The notes under the pieces: generated by a model | What the model was told of the DNA's origin: nothing | Database searches by the model: none | What the model saw: only the letters and a program-made list of their open reading frames with translations | Translations under genes and position numbers: made by a program | In this document: positions 15,101-25,123 of the stretch, one piece after another | How positions within the stretch are numbered: position 1 is the stretch's first letter | Layout of the letters: each line of letters starts with the position of its first letter | DNA from: Aquila chrysaetos chrysaetos | Lineage: Eukaryota > Chordata > Aves > Accipitriformes > Accipitridae | Assembly (NCBI RefSeq): GCF_900496995.4 | Contig: NC_044012.1 | Coordinates: forward strand, 4,278,001 to 4,342,000 | DNA length: 64,000 nucleotides | Reading direction: 5' to 3'

Positions 15101-18100
15101 TAACTTTGTATTAATTTTTTGCTCTTCAAACTTTCCAGCTGAGACTAAATTTTATTCCCTCTTTTGTAGCCCAAACATCTCTGGGAGCACTTTTAGTATT
15201 TAAACCAGAAACTGGCCAACATTTAATTAGTGTCTGGCACACTCTATAACCTACAGTGTCTTCCCTGAGGAAACAACTGTAGTTTTGCAGGCTGTGTTTT
15301 TGCCACCTTCTGTGTGACACTGACCTAGCCCTGCAAAACAAACATGCTTCAATCCTGCAATGTCCTGAGGTGCTCAGCACCTGCAATTCCACATGACAGC
15401 TGTGGATAATCAGTAATGTGCAGGATCAGCCTCTTAGTACACATTATTTTTTTTTTGGCAAAGAAGTAGACAGGGCTAATTAACAGGATAAAAGACACAG
15501 GCTTATCTGTCTATGAGTTAAACCATAAAATAACTTCATTGTACTATACCCTTCTGAACCTTCAAGTAATTCCCTGGCTTGATTGATTAGACTGGAAATG
15601 CAAAGACTGCAAAACAGCATTCAGTTGTTCTATTTGTTATAATTTCAATTTAAAGCTGCAAGTAAACTAGCCTGCTGCCCAAGTGCAATTCCAGTTCCTC
15701 TAGCTCAGAAAAACTACTGCAAAACTAAATACGTTATTTAGCACTTACTGCCTACCCTTTGCTTAATTTGGGAGCATGAAGAGTGAGACCGCATGCTCAG
15801 TCATGTTCAAAATGGTTTGTCTACATCTTCAAAACCAACAAATTTTCACTGAAGTGAGTCAGCTGTTAGTCTGACCTCCACCCTTGAGTGCTCAGCAGCA
15901 ACACTGTAATATCAACCCAATGTCTGCAGATAAAGCACTGAAATGTGTTTTGATGCATAAGTATACCTCTTTGTGGTTAAAAGCTAATTCTTCTCCCTGA
16001 AGTACAATCTACTAAACAGCTTGATCTGTCTCTGCTCTGAAGGTGCTTCATCAGGAAATTCCAGAATTCAAGACACAGGAAGATTACTTCCAGTGAACCC
16101 AGACACAAGTTTCATATCTCACTGGGTCCTTGCAAATCCTAAGTTAGGATGACAATGGTCACTCAAGTACCTCTGAAAGCAGCACATCAGTGACTTTAAC
16201 AGAGGTAGTGATCTGTACTAAAAAACATCAAGAACAACCACCTGCACCACAGCCAGACCCAGCAAGGTACAAAACATTTTACTGGCATCTCTACCTGGAG
16301 AAGAAACCGAATCTCCATTAAGAACTTCTCTCTTTCTGCACTGCAAATCTCCTTGAATTTTAGCCAACATTACTACTAATTACTTGATGGAAAAATCCAA
16401 TCATTTACATTTAATTAGCACAACAAAATTATTCCTCATATCTGGCATGCTTGCTCTTTTCGGGAACCATAATGAGATGCCCTCTGGAATGCTTATAATT
16501 GAAGGAGAAAACGGACTTCAAGTTTCTAAAAATGAAGGTCTTCAGGCACTATAGGTCATAAATGTCAATGTATGTGAGAAGAAAATATTTCATTTTGGTG
16601 CATAGTCCACAATGCACATAGCTACAATGAAAGATTCATACCTCTACATTAACATTTTACCTGTAAGGTACTGGCACGCACAGAGCTCATTCCCTTCCAC
16701 TGAAGTTGGACTCCATGATTCTTTCACAGAAAAATCAGCTGGTATTTGGTGCTAAGGGGCAACAAATCAGGGATGGACCTGAAATTGGCAGTGAAAGAGA
16801 GAGACTGTTATCTCTAGAACTGTCCAAAGGAGATCGAGACCGCAATACTTCGTGTTAGCAGAGTATGGCCCTTCCTTTTCTCCTCATACTGCCTTAGCTG
16901 CAGTAGCACTGAGGCAAGGAGCAGCTCAGACAGCTTCACACTAACGAAGACTTTCTCTTTTCAGTAGGAATTCCTCCTGGTCCTTTGGCGCTCAACTGAA
17001 ACAATTCCACAGCCCGTTTTTTCTGTCCTGTGCAGATGCCCATCAGAAATAATGGGATTCTGGATTCAGTGGTCCTCATGAAAATTTTATCGAGGCAGAG
17101 TTAGAATTGGAAGGTGCAGTTTTAAAGTAAAGTCTCTTTTTGAGGCCCACCCTTCCTTATCTCTCTCATCTTGCAGTCTTTTCTCATGCTTAATTTAAAA
17201 AGTCGCCATACATAAAATACCAAAATTCAAATAGCTTTATAAAGTTACTACACTTTTTTGCTCTTGTATAATCATACATTTCTCTTGGTGAATTTAATTA
17301 TTGCATTTAATGGACTGCTACCAAATGAACCATACACATGCTGATCACATAGATCATGTACATGTTTTTATAAATGTGCTGATCATGGATTCTTTGACCA
17401 ACATCTCCAAAGACTGAATCTACCAGAGGACAGATGGCCATGTGAAGCAAAACATATCTTAGCAGTTTCTTTTAAGGCTCACCTGTCAACACTGAAAGTA
17501 TCTATGTTTAGTTGACTCTTCTCCTAGTAAAATGTCTGGGTTTGTACATATGACTTGTCCTTTTCCTTACAGAACTATAGGGTCCACTAAAGGTAACAAA
17601 CTATAATCTTACAATCTCTTCATTGTCCTTTTATAGGTCGTTCCTTGAGCACAGTTCCTTTTGTCCTGGCCCTAGAGATGCCAGTAAGCAATACCATACA
17701 TTACCATGCAGTTATTATTAGGCCACTGATATTGCCATGCATTGTCACACTTTGGTATTGTTTCTGATTGCTTTCTGCTGCTGAAAGCTTAGTAAATCTA
17801 AAGGAAGAACAGTGTAACATCCTTCTCCTTCCAGCAGGAGCTTTGGAAAGGGCTTTTGGCTTTGTGGTCATTGGCCATCAGCAAGCTTTTCCCTTTGGGA
17901 AAGTATAGATTAGAAAAGCTTTTCTCTTCTCAGTCACAGAGGGTTTAGTAGCAATGCTAAGGAAATAACATTCTGAGGTGTCTGTGTACAAGAATGAAGT
18001 GGGAGGGCGAGGAGGAATTAGACAGTGAAAGGGTAATGTATGAAATATGATAACATCCCTCATATCTCTGTCTCTTACCTTGCTCACCTTCCTCTGGCCC

Positions 18101-21100
18101 AACCTCCTAAAATGAAATTTGTCTTCTCTTAATGAATCCCTGCTTGTCTTTCTTTTCTCTCATGTGGCCCAAAAGACCTGAAGCACCCAGGGAAGTACAC
18201 CTTGATCCGTTCTGACGGCAAGTAACAGCAAACTAATGAAAGACTGAAAATACAAAATATAAGATAAATCACCAGAGGGGAATAACTACTGCAAAAATAA
18301 CTTCATTTTGTAACAGGAGTTAACGTCATGTGAGAACTACTCATACAAAAGCTATTTGGTTTAGTTGCTGAAGAATAATGTGAAAAAAGCACAGTGAATT
18401 GTTTCTGGTTTAATACAAATCACTTTCACATTTATTCTAGAGCTGGTTTTGCTGTTTCTATAATTTGTGCTTTATCCAGTTAAATATTCACATGAGTTGT
18501 GATACTGAACATTTACTTTTCCTTTGACAGTTATTTTCTAAGCACAGTTCTTTGTTTAATATGTTCTGGCCTCATGTATATTTGACAGCCTCTAAGGAGT
18601 GTTATTCCTCTGGAAGTAATAAATGAGTTCTATTTGTTATATTTTCTCAAGAATTTCTGCCACGAGCAACTCAGGTTGCAACTGAGATATTATATTCATT
18701 CTCAAGATTTCATCGTAAGTCTTTGGCTTGAATAAAAAACACATATCTGTGATTTTACGTGCTGAGTATCTTAAGATCCATAAATTCAGCACACTCCAAT
18801 GAGGCAAGAACAGTTGCAACAGTTTGAGTGCACAATCATTGTACGAGTAACACTCAGAACTACCACAATTATCTGAAAGTCATCAGGGAGCCCAAATAAG
18901 ATCTGACACTCAAAGCAATTAAAGTATAGTTGCTATTTATTGCCTCACAGAATACACAGACATAATAATATCATCTTTTCCAGACTGTTACCGCTGAGTT
19001 AATGCACCAGAATTCTACTAGGTCCTCTGGAAGAGCTACTATTTAAAAAAGCTGTAAATAGAGGACTGCAACTCTTTGAGGTCATTACAGAATCAACAAC
19101 AGTGGTTTTGGTAAGAACAGGGTCTTTTGCAAAAACAACCGTCTTTGAAAAAATTGCCTTTGGGAAATTTTATTCTGCCTTTTTAAACTTATATTTCATT
19201 AGATGCTTCCCAATCCCTGTGTTGTGATTACTGGGAAGAAAGCCTAACAACAAATATACAATTAATTCTGCAGCATTAACTACTTAAGGTGATTTTGGCA
19301 TTAACTGGCACAAAAAATGTTAAATTGATAGCCTCTTTTTCAAGTTATTGAGCTCTAATCTTATGTCACCAAAGGAAACAGGAACTGAATCAGACCTAAA
19401 GACACCAGTACCAGAAATCTCTATCACGTTTCCACAAAGGCAAAGTTCATTTCAAGTTCTCTGGAAAACTGAAGATGTGCCTGCTTTTGTACAAAGCCTG
19501 ACCATGACTTACTGCTATATGAGGTCTAATCATTCTGCACTGGAATTACATATCCCTGCATTTTAAAGGAGTTTCATCAACTGTTTGTAGATTTATCATT
19601 GTAAATGTCCCTTGATTTTAAGGAAAACAACAGGCTCTTTGTAAATTTTAAAGGTCCTCCTCTGTATACTTTAAATTAAGACTTTGTCACTAAAAAACTA
19701 GCAAGAGAATTCAGCCTTCTACAGCTCCATTCATTTTAGTAATCTCTGAACATTACTGTGAAAGGATCATTAATCCTACCAGTCCTCCTTGCATAGCATT
19801 TTCTTTCAGTCCAGTCTCAAAAAGGAGACAAACCCCTGCAAATTTTAAGTCAAGTCATTGTGTAACTATGCCAAAGTCAGTTATTGTTTAGCTATGCCAT
19901 GCTTGGAAACAAATGAATAACAAAAACATTTTATCCTGACATGAAAAAAAATTTCTGAAGTTATGAGAATGAGTGTGCAGCCATTTGACACTTAGTGAAA
20001 ACCTTAATGGCCTGAGGAATCATTTTGTTAGTCAGATCCGACTCCCTGCATAACAAGGACTGTTATACCAGTTTAGTAGACACACATTTTAAGTGATATG
20101 TCAAAACCTTCTAGGGCTCATCTGTACCCTAAAATGGAACATGGTATTGGGATGTTTGTGCTAGAACAGGCACCAGCTGAATCTATGAAGTGCCTTATCT
20201 AAATTTGCCACAATTGATAACAGTATGGTCACAAAGTGGTGAAGTCAAATCAGTAATTTCTCAATCTCAAGGTCAAGCTGCAAGAAAACCATCTACAAGA
20301 AAAAAAGCTGGTGAATCAGGCCAATCCATAATTTTTTCTTGTTAAATGATGGAGAACCAATGAAGGCATGTGCATTGTCACCTGCTGAAACCTGGAGGAC
20401 TGCTGCAGGGAGTAGGCTTTGGACCATATGTCTTCTCCTGGCAGGCAACTAGACTATGGGCTGTAGCCTTGACACCCTGGTCAGGAGGCTAGAAGAGACA
20501 GAAATGGCCTCCAACAGCTTGACATATCAAGCAGTTTCCTGAGAGCTTCCCCCTTTTCTGCACTACCTAAGGGCATCAAATACTAAGAAGATAACAGGAC
20601 ACAGCAACTTAGTTTTACCAGAAGAACGTGTAATAGAATAAAGATCACCCTCAGCTCGGAGTGAGAAGGCACAAGCATACACCTCAGACCTCTCCTGCTC
20701 TGTGCACATCTCTCCCTGCTGTGTTTGCATCTGCTAAACTCTTTGCAGAAAGCCACAACTGCCTGACCGACCAACACACAGTGCACACAAGAGAGTCCAC
20801 GTCAGTGAGCACCGTGTCATCTCCCTGTACAGTCATATGTTCAGGAGCATCTCGGGGAAGACACGGTCCCCGGGCAGACACTGCTATGCCACATCCTTTG
20901 GGGTCTGGAGCAGCCGGGCAGCAGCCACAGCCTGACCCTGTAAGCACTGCTATCTGCCACGAGACTCACACCAGCGTTGGGGGGAGCCAAGAGATCTGCA
21001 CTTTGACGTGCACCAAGAGACCAGATATGACGACCTTTTCAAAACAGTTTATCTGACTCAAAATAGCATTATAAAAACAACCACCTTCCGTAAACACACC

Positions 21101-21292
21101 AAACAAATAAATGGGAGTTAATTTCTTAGCATTTTTCAGAACTAGAAGCTGTATTTACTTTTAAACAGACAACAAAATTTCCCCATGCTGGCACTAAATA
21201 GTTTTTTTTATTACTACTGCAGTGCTCCAACAGGCACATTAATAATGCAAATGCCCCACATCTCACATTCGTTACTAGTTATGGGATAAGGC

Positions 21293-21480
21293 AGAGTGCG
21301 TCAGCGCATCGTATCGGCTTTCGGGCGAAATGAGACGTTTGAGAATCATCTGCTGCTAATGGGAAACGTTCTTCATTTACAAATTCATATTCAATGTTTT
21401 TGTTAACTTCCGTTTAGATCTCATCCCAGTATACAATAACCAAGCGGTGTAAACATCGATTCATTTCACAAACGAAAACT
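21293..21480. other. CpG-dense patch upstream of the HSBP1 CpG island
   Basis: About a dozen CpG dinucleotides occur in roughly 190 bases (for example in GCGTCAGCGCATCGTATCGG and TTCGGGCGAA), while the surrounding AT-rich DNA has very few. The patch is about 0.7 kb upstream of the CpG island and about 1 kb upstream of the likely HSBP1 start. Retained CpGs suggest an unmethylated regulatory element, possibly an upstream edge of the promoter domain. This is inference from composition only. Confidence 0.35.
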
Positions 21481-21962
21481 AAAAATGAGTAGTTTTGGTC
21501 TAAAAACCCTATAAACTTACACTTAGGAAATGCTTATCCTGCGTCCATCCCCACCACAAAAATCCAGCCTACGAAGCTTTCAGTATCTTAAAGACCATGT
21601 CACTAATCTGCAGCAGACATTAATCTAATGCACGCAACTTTGTTATTTGTACTTTCTTTCATGAAGACAATATGCCACAATAATATACTCCCTTTAATCA
21701 TCAATCCACTTATATAACGTTCCTGACTTCCAGCACTAATCTGTAATGCCGCCCTTCCTCCAGTGAGCCTCTCTCGGAAGCCAGATTACCTGCAAATGTC
21801 CGCTGGCTGGGTTTAACTGCTCATTCCCTTTTAAATTAAACGATAAAAAAGGGGAAGGCCTCTTCAGGCAGCACCGTTTCTCAGGCTAGAAAAATACGTT
21901 TGTAATCTCCCCAACTCGCAAAGCTATTTTTTAAGAGCATGAGCAAAACTATTAAATCTCTG

Positions 21963-21988
21963 CGTGAGGAAAGCCACGTGAGGAAAGC
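21963..21988 (+). repeat. Tandem 14-base repeat containing an E-box
   Basis: CGTGAGGAAAGC occurs at 21963-21974 and again at 21977-21988 (period 14). The junction creates CACGTG (21975-21980), the canonical bHLH E-box recognised by USF and MYC-type factors. It lies about 0.5 kb upstream of HSBP1 at the edge of the CpG island, so a regulatory role is possible but not shown. Confidence 0.5.
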
Positions 21989-22300
21989 GTAAGATTACAT
22001 GCGGGGGGAAAGGTGTTTCAACGCCTTCCCATCCCACACGGCTGTGCCAGCGCTCCGTTTATACGAGACTTTGCCTCCTACGCTGAGTTAGCATACGCAG
22101 GGGAGGCCCACGAGGTCCTCACACCTCACACCCCGCTGCCAGCGGGGACCAACGACGGCCGTGATGGCGGTGGAGGGGGAACAGGCCGGAGGCCGGCCCG
22201 GCAGCCCCAGGGGACGAGCGGGCTGCCGCACCCGGCCGAGGGACGCCCTCCCTGCCACGACGGCGGGTGCTGGGGGGAGCGGGCAGCCCGGTGACGGGGC

Positions 22301-22321
22301 TTTCCGTGGGTTTTCCGTGGG
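22301..22321 (+). repeat. Two tandem copies of an 11-base unit
   Basis: TTTCCGTGGG is repeated at 22301-22310 and 22312-22321 and is followed by a partial third unit (TTTTCCCG). It sits in the CpG island roughly 200 bases upstream of the HSBP1 start codon. It may be a duplicated factor site or a replication-slippage product. Confidence 0.5.
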
Positions 22322-22390
22322 TTTTCCCGCCCGTCGCCCGGCGTTGCCCCGTCCCGACCCTCTCCCCTCAGGCGCCGGGGTGGGGGGCGG

Positions 22391-22476
22391 ACTACATTTC
22401 CCAGAATGCTCCGGGGGGAGCCCGCCTCTTCTCGCGAGGAAGCGGCGGCGGAAGTGGCGAGGCGCGGCCCGGAAGC
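22391..22476 (+). promoter_or_regulatory. HSBP1 core promoter: ZNF143-like, CTCGCGAG and ETS sites
   Basis: ACTACATTTCCCAGAATGC (22391-22409) closely matches the long ZNF143/STAF element of the ACTACAATTCCCAGAATGC type. It is followed by the palindrome CTCGCGAG (22431-22438), core of the TCTCGCGAGA element bound by BANP. Then come ETS-type sites CGGAAGTG (22449-22456) and CCGGAAGC (22469-22476). No TATA box is seen. This order is typical of constitutive CpG-island promoters, and transcription probably starts around the ETS sites, 40-90 bases before the ATG. No clear heat-shock element was noticed, so heat induction is not suggested. Factor assignments come from known motifs, not from binding data. 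Confidence 0.75.
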
Positions 22477-22516
22477 GCCGCTGCCGTGGAGACGGGAACC
22501 GGGACCTGAACCCACC

Positions 22517-23645
22517 ATGGCCGAGACCGACCCGAAGACCGTGCAGGATCTCACTGCCGTGGTGAGGCCGCCGGGACCGGGACAACGGCCTCGGGGGGGG
22601 GGGGGGGGGAAGCGGGGCCGCAGAGCCGCTTCCCTGAGGAGAGGCCCCGGCGGGAAGGGGTAGAAGCCTCCGGCCTCGCCCCGTTGGCGGGCCCTGGCGT
22701 TACCTCCCGGGGCCCGGCGGGGCCGAGCTTGGGTAACCCGCGTCTGCCTGCTCTTGGAGGGGCTGCTGGGCTTGCGGTGTTGCCTGGGCCTTTTCCCCGG
22801 GTCGTCGTATAAACCGCCTCCGCTGTAGAGTTGTTTCTGCCGAGTCCCTGAGGGACAAGGAGGAGTCCTTTGGGCAAGGAGGAGTTATCTGTGTCCGGGA
22901 GGGATATGCTGAAGAGCAAGGGTTCGGGAGTGTGGAGAGGAAGGCTGTTATTCTGATGGGGAAAGTGTCACGGTGTGATTAACGTAGGACGCTGGAAGGC
23001 GCTGTTGTGGGTTTAGTCCTGGTTGTGCAACGCAGGCGTTTTCTAGATCTTAAAATTGTTTACTGTGAGCTTCGGTTCTTCTGTGTGTACATTCACATAG
23101 ATGTGAAAATATGATACTTAAATATGGAATTATAGTGCAGAGTTTGTGCACGGTTGAGCTCGGCAGTGAAAGAAAACATTGTAATTACCTCATTACATGA
23201 GACTAAATACTGTAACAGCCTCTTTAATGAAAACAAAACAGACTTCTTTTTTTCCTTTCTATTAGGTGCAGACATTGCTTCAGCAAATGCAGGACAAATT
23301 TCAGACCATGTCTGACCAAATAATTGGAAGAAATATCCTTTCTTAAGGGCAGATAGGTGCTATACACTACAGAATCATAAGTATTTAAAAGTATATTTAT
23401 CAGTGGGATTTGTAAGATAAATTTAAAGTGACCAGAAGAGTTTGAGCAAAGCTGTAATAATAAGCAAACAAACAAAAAATCCCAACCACTACTAGATTGC
23501 AGTCATAGTCCTTAACTCCAGTGAACTTGATGACATGAGCTGTCGCATAGATGACCTGGAGAAGAACATAGCAGACCTCATGACACAAGCAGGAGTGGAA
23601 GAATTGGAAGGCGAGAACAAGACCCCTGCTACTAACAAGAGTTAA
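22517..23645 (+). CDS. HSBP1: Heat shock factor binding protein 1, three coding exons
   Basis: Coding exons are 22517-22561, 23266-23332 and 23527-23645 (stop TAA 23643-23645). They total 231 bases and 76 residues, the same length as human HSBP1 and nearly identical to it. The start has a strong Kozak context (CCCACCATGG) and gives [12 protein letters not shown]. The protein is one amphipathic helix. Core positions V16, L20, M23, F27, M30, I34, I38, M41, I45, L48, I52 and L55 form a coiled coil, with a 4-4 stutter at 30-34-38 and a heptad duplication RIDDM/RIDDL (37-41, 44-48). An acidic polar tail follows from about residue 60. In other animals HSBP1 forms trimers, binds the HSF1 trimerisation region to damp the heat-shock response, and assists WASH complex assembly. 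Residue 43 is Cys, where human has Ser. Exon 2 splits the I38 codon after one base, at a minor-class intron. This frame is certain enough to define all coding junctions. Confidence 0.97.
22562..23265 (+). other. HSBP1 intron 1, major-class GT-AG
   Basis: This 704-base, phase 0 intron lies between V15 and V16. The donor is GTG|GTGAGG, and the acceptor is a T-rich tract ending TTTCTATTAG|GTG. Both codons at the junction are GTG, so the cut site was fixed by the two adjacent valines of the HSBP1 family. The first quarter is GC-rich (CpG island) and includes a run of 17 G; the rest is AT-rich. Confidence 0.93.
22593..22609 (+). repeat. Run of 17 G in intron 1
   Basis: An uninterrupted G17 tract begins 32 bases after the exon 1 donor site. 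Long G runs near a transcription start can form G-quadruplexes in DNA and pre-mRNA and are error-prone in sequencing, so the exact length is uncertain. Confidence 0.85.
23333..23526 (+). other. HSBP1 intron 2, U12-type AT-AC intron
   Basis: This 194-base, phase 1 intron starts with ATATCCTTT (23333-23341), matching all nine positions of the U12-type AT-AC donor. TCCTTAAC (23509-23516) is a perfect U12 branch site, with its adenosines 11-12 bases from the end. The intron ends GTGAAC, so the terminal dinucleotides are AT and AC. No GT donor lies at the exon 2 end that would keep the frame. A CAG at 23518-23520 could serve as an AG acceptor, but it would make the frame hit TGA after five codons, whereas the AC end restores I38-D39-D40. 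Removal therefore needs the minor spliceosome (U11, U12, U4atac, U6atac), which tends to make splicing a slow, regulated step. Confidence 0.95.
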
Positions 23646-23768
23646 AGTGAGACAATTGCTTGCTAGCCTTGAAACAAATCCTCAGGTCACTTGAAAATAC
23701 CGACTTTAAAGTAAATGGACTTTTTCCTTTGATTTGTGAGGTGGTCTGAAATTCATGCAGAGCAGAAC

Positions 23769-23790
23769 TATATATATATATATATATATA
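23769..23790. repeat. (TA)11 microsatellite
   Basis: There are eleven perfect TA units just downstream of the HSBP1 stop codon, followed by degenerate TATA-rich sequence to about 23823. It lies in the probable 3' UTR intron and is likely length-polymorphic. Confidence 0.9.
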
Positions 23791-24318
23791 GTATTGTACT
23801 GTCTCTATATAGAATTATATATGGTGTTATAATACAAGAAGCCTTAAGAAGCTCTTCTCTGCAGGCTCCTACTAGCCTCTTCAGCAAGGATGTTTTCCTC
23901 ATCAGTATTGGGAAGAAAGTGATTTTCTTCATGTCTAGGTAGCTTTGAGGAAGTGCAATAGCTGTATTCATCCTCTGGTTCTCTGAGTGTGATCTGAAAT
24001 AATGACTGTCTTTGCAGCATGGGAAGGAGAAGAGATGGGAAAAAATACCAGCAGCAAACGGAGCTGTTCTCTTTTTTTTTCCCATCATATTTGAGTGTTC
24101 TGAAAAGGAGCGTAATCTCATGTACGTTACCAAAATCAGCTCCGATTTCCATAGCTGGCAAGTTAGTGTGAGCATGGTGCTACTCTTCCATCTTCTGCTG
24201 CATCCTCTAGACTTCAGCTCCCACTAAGCTCCTAAAGATTGTAGACTTGCTGCTGTGCACAGGGGCTAATGAGTGAGCTACTGTAAATTCCTCCTGTGTA
24301 AGTTAGGAGCTTGCTGGG

Positions 24319-24337
24319 AGTACGTGACTCACGTACT
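24319..24337. promoter_or_regulatory. 19-base palindrome centred on an AP-1 site
   Basis: AGTACGTGA and TCACGTACT are perfect reverse complements around a single C. The centre is TGACTCA (24325-24331), the consensus AP-1 (FOS/JUN) site, flanked on both sides by ACG/CGT. A perfect 9-base-arm palindrome around a consensus site is unlikely by chance. It lies in the probable third intron of HSBP1, so it could be an intronic stress-responsive element. That function is inferred. Confidence 0.5.
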
Positions 24338-25123
24338 ACTGCAAAGCAGCAGGTCCTGACTCGACAGTGTAAGACAACACTCAGACGTGAGGCAGGGCGT
24401 ATTCTAGGGCACTGCTCCCTGGAAAAAGAAATTTCTTATTGAAAGGTTAAATGTGATATATATTCTTCTTATGTAATTTCTTAATTGATAACCTGCCCCT
24501 ATATTATACAAAAAAAATGGAGAAGTAGATGTTTCATCTACGTGGCAAGCAGCAGTTCAAAATCTAGTACAAAAACGTGTAAATAAATTCAAGTGATCAG
24601 GTAGGACCACACAGCGTTTACAACAATTGCTAAAGGCATTTCAGAAGATGCGGGCAATGCAAGAGTGCCAAAACCGTTACAGCATAAACAAGGTGTGTGT
24701 CTAGTGCTTAAGTATGATATATGAGCACTAAGATTTCACTTCAGTTTGTATAGAGCTTGATTTTTGTAATCCATGGAAGGCAACTGGTAAGTAAAGTACT
24801 GGATGTATCACATTAGATTAACTTTTTTTTTCTCAGGTGGCTAAGTAAGACATGTCTCAGCCTCTCTTAGGCTTGAAATTCTGAGATCACATCTAGAATG
24901 CTATGCAGCCTGTATAATAGGCATGTGTGTTTGAAACAGGTATACGTTTTGCTTGTTACCTATTTTTTGTGATACTTTGACAGAAATACAAATTATTATG
25001 GGTGTCATTGCCCCCTGTGCCAGTTCCCTTAGCCTGAACCTCACAAATGAAAATTTCTGATGAGTATGATTCTCTTAATTCTTCTCAGTAACATTTTTTA
25101 TTCTTATTATTTTTCCCCAACAG

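Larger units (their letters stand above)
1..21290. other. Upstream intergenic DNA, no supported gene
   Basis: About 21 kb of AT-rich sequence with short open frames only; the longest is 172 codons (9637-10155, minus), about what chance gives in a window this size. I saw no run of exons with splice sites and a recognisable protein. In amniotes CDH13 normally lies upstream of HSBP1, but I could not find its C-terminal cadherin or GPI-signal exons here, so this is probably the CDH13-HSBP1 spacer. Local features inside it are a hairpin at 1333-1373 and an X-box-like site at 12144. No clear recent transposon was recognised. Old diverged repeats could be missed by eye. Confidence 0.55.
22110..22830. 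promoter_or_regulatory. CpG island of HSBP1
   Basis: A sharp rise in G+C and CpG density begins near 22.1 kb and fades by about 22.8 kb. It spans the promoter, exon 1 and the first part of intron 1, as is usual for a broadly expressed housekeeping gene. Open frames of 80-165 codons on both strands here reflect GC richness (few stop codons) and are not taken as genes. The edges are by eye. Such islands often fire in both directions, so a divergent minus-strand non-coding transcript is possible but nothing in the sequence proves it. Confidence 0.85.
23647..25123 (+). other. Probable HSBP1 intron 3, within the 3' UTR
   Basis: A plausible donor AAA|GTGAGA follows one base after the TAA stop. The matching acceptor is a strong pyrimidine tract, TTTTTCCCCAACAG, ending at 25123. 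The length would be 1477 bases. A junction this close behind the stop would not trigger nonsense-mediated decay. HSBP1 in mammals is, as I recall, also a four-exon gene with a largely non-coding last exon, which supports the model. The alternative is a continuous 3' UTR ending at AATAAA 24582-24587. It contains a (TA)11 tract and an AP-1 palindrome. Confidence 0.6.

Noticed and set aside
20661-21056. 131-codon plus-strand frame upstream of HSBP1
   Set aside because: Low-complexity Ser/Thr/His-rich translation with no homologue recognised, and an 87-codon frame on the opposite strand covers the same DNA.
1-21290. Terminal exons of CDH13
   Set aside because: Expected upstream from synteny, but I found no cadherin motif or GPI-signal C-terminus in any frame by eye.
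22088-22585. 165-codon and 142-codon minus-strand frames, and a 134-codon plus frame, over the CpG island
   Set aside because: Arg/Gly/Pro-rich translations of GC-rich DNA in several frames at once. The plus-strand HSBP1 exon 1 explains the only conserved coding sequence.
23518-23520. CAG as an alternative AG acceptor for HSBP1 exon 3
   Set aside because: It would add six bases, shift the frame and give TGA after five codons, while the AC end six bases later restores the conserved protein.
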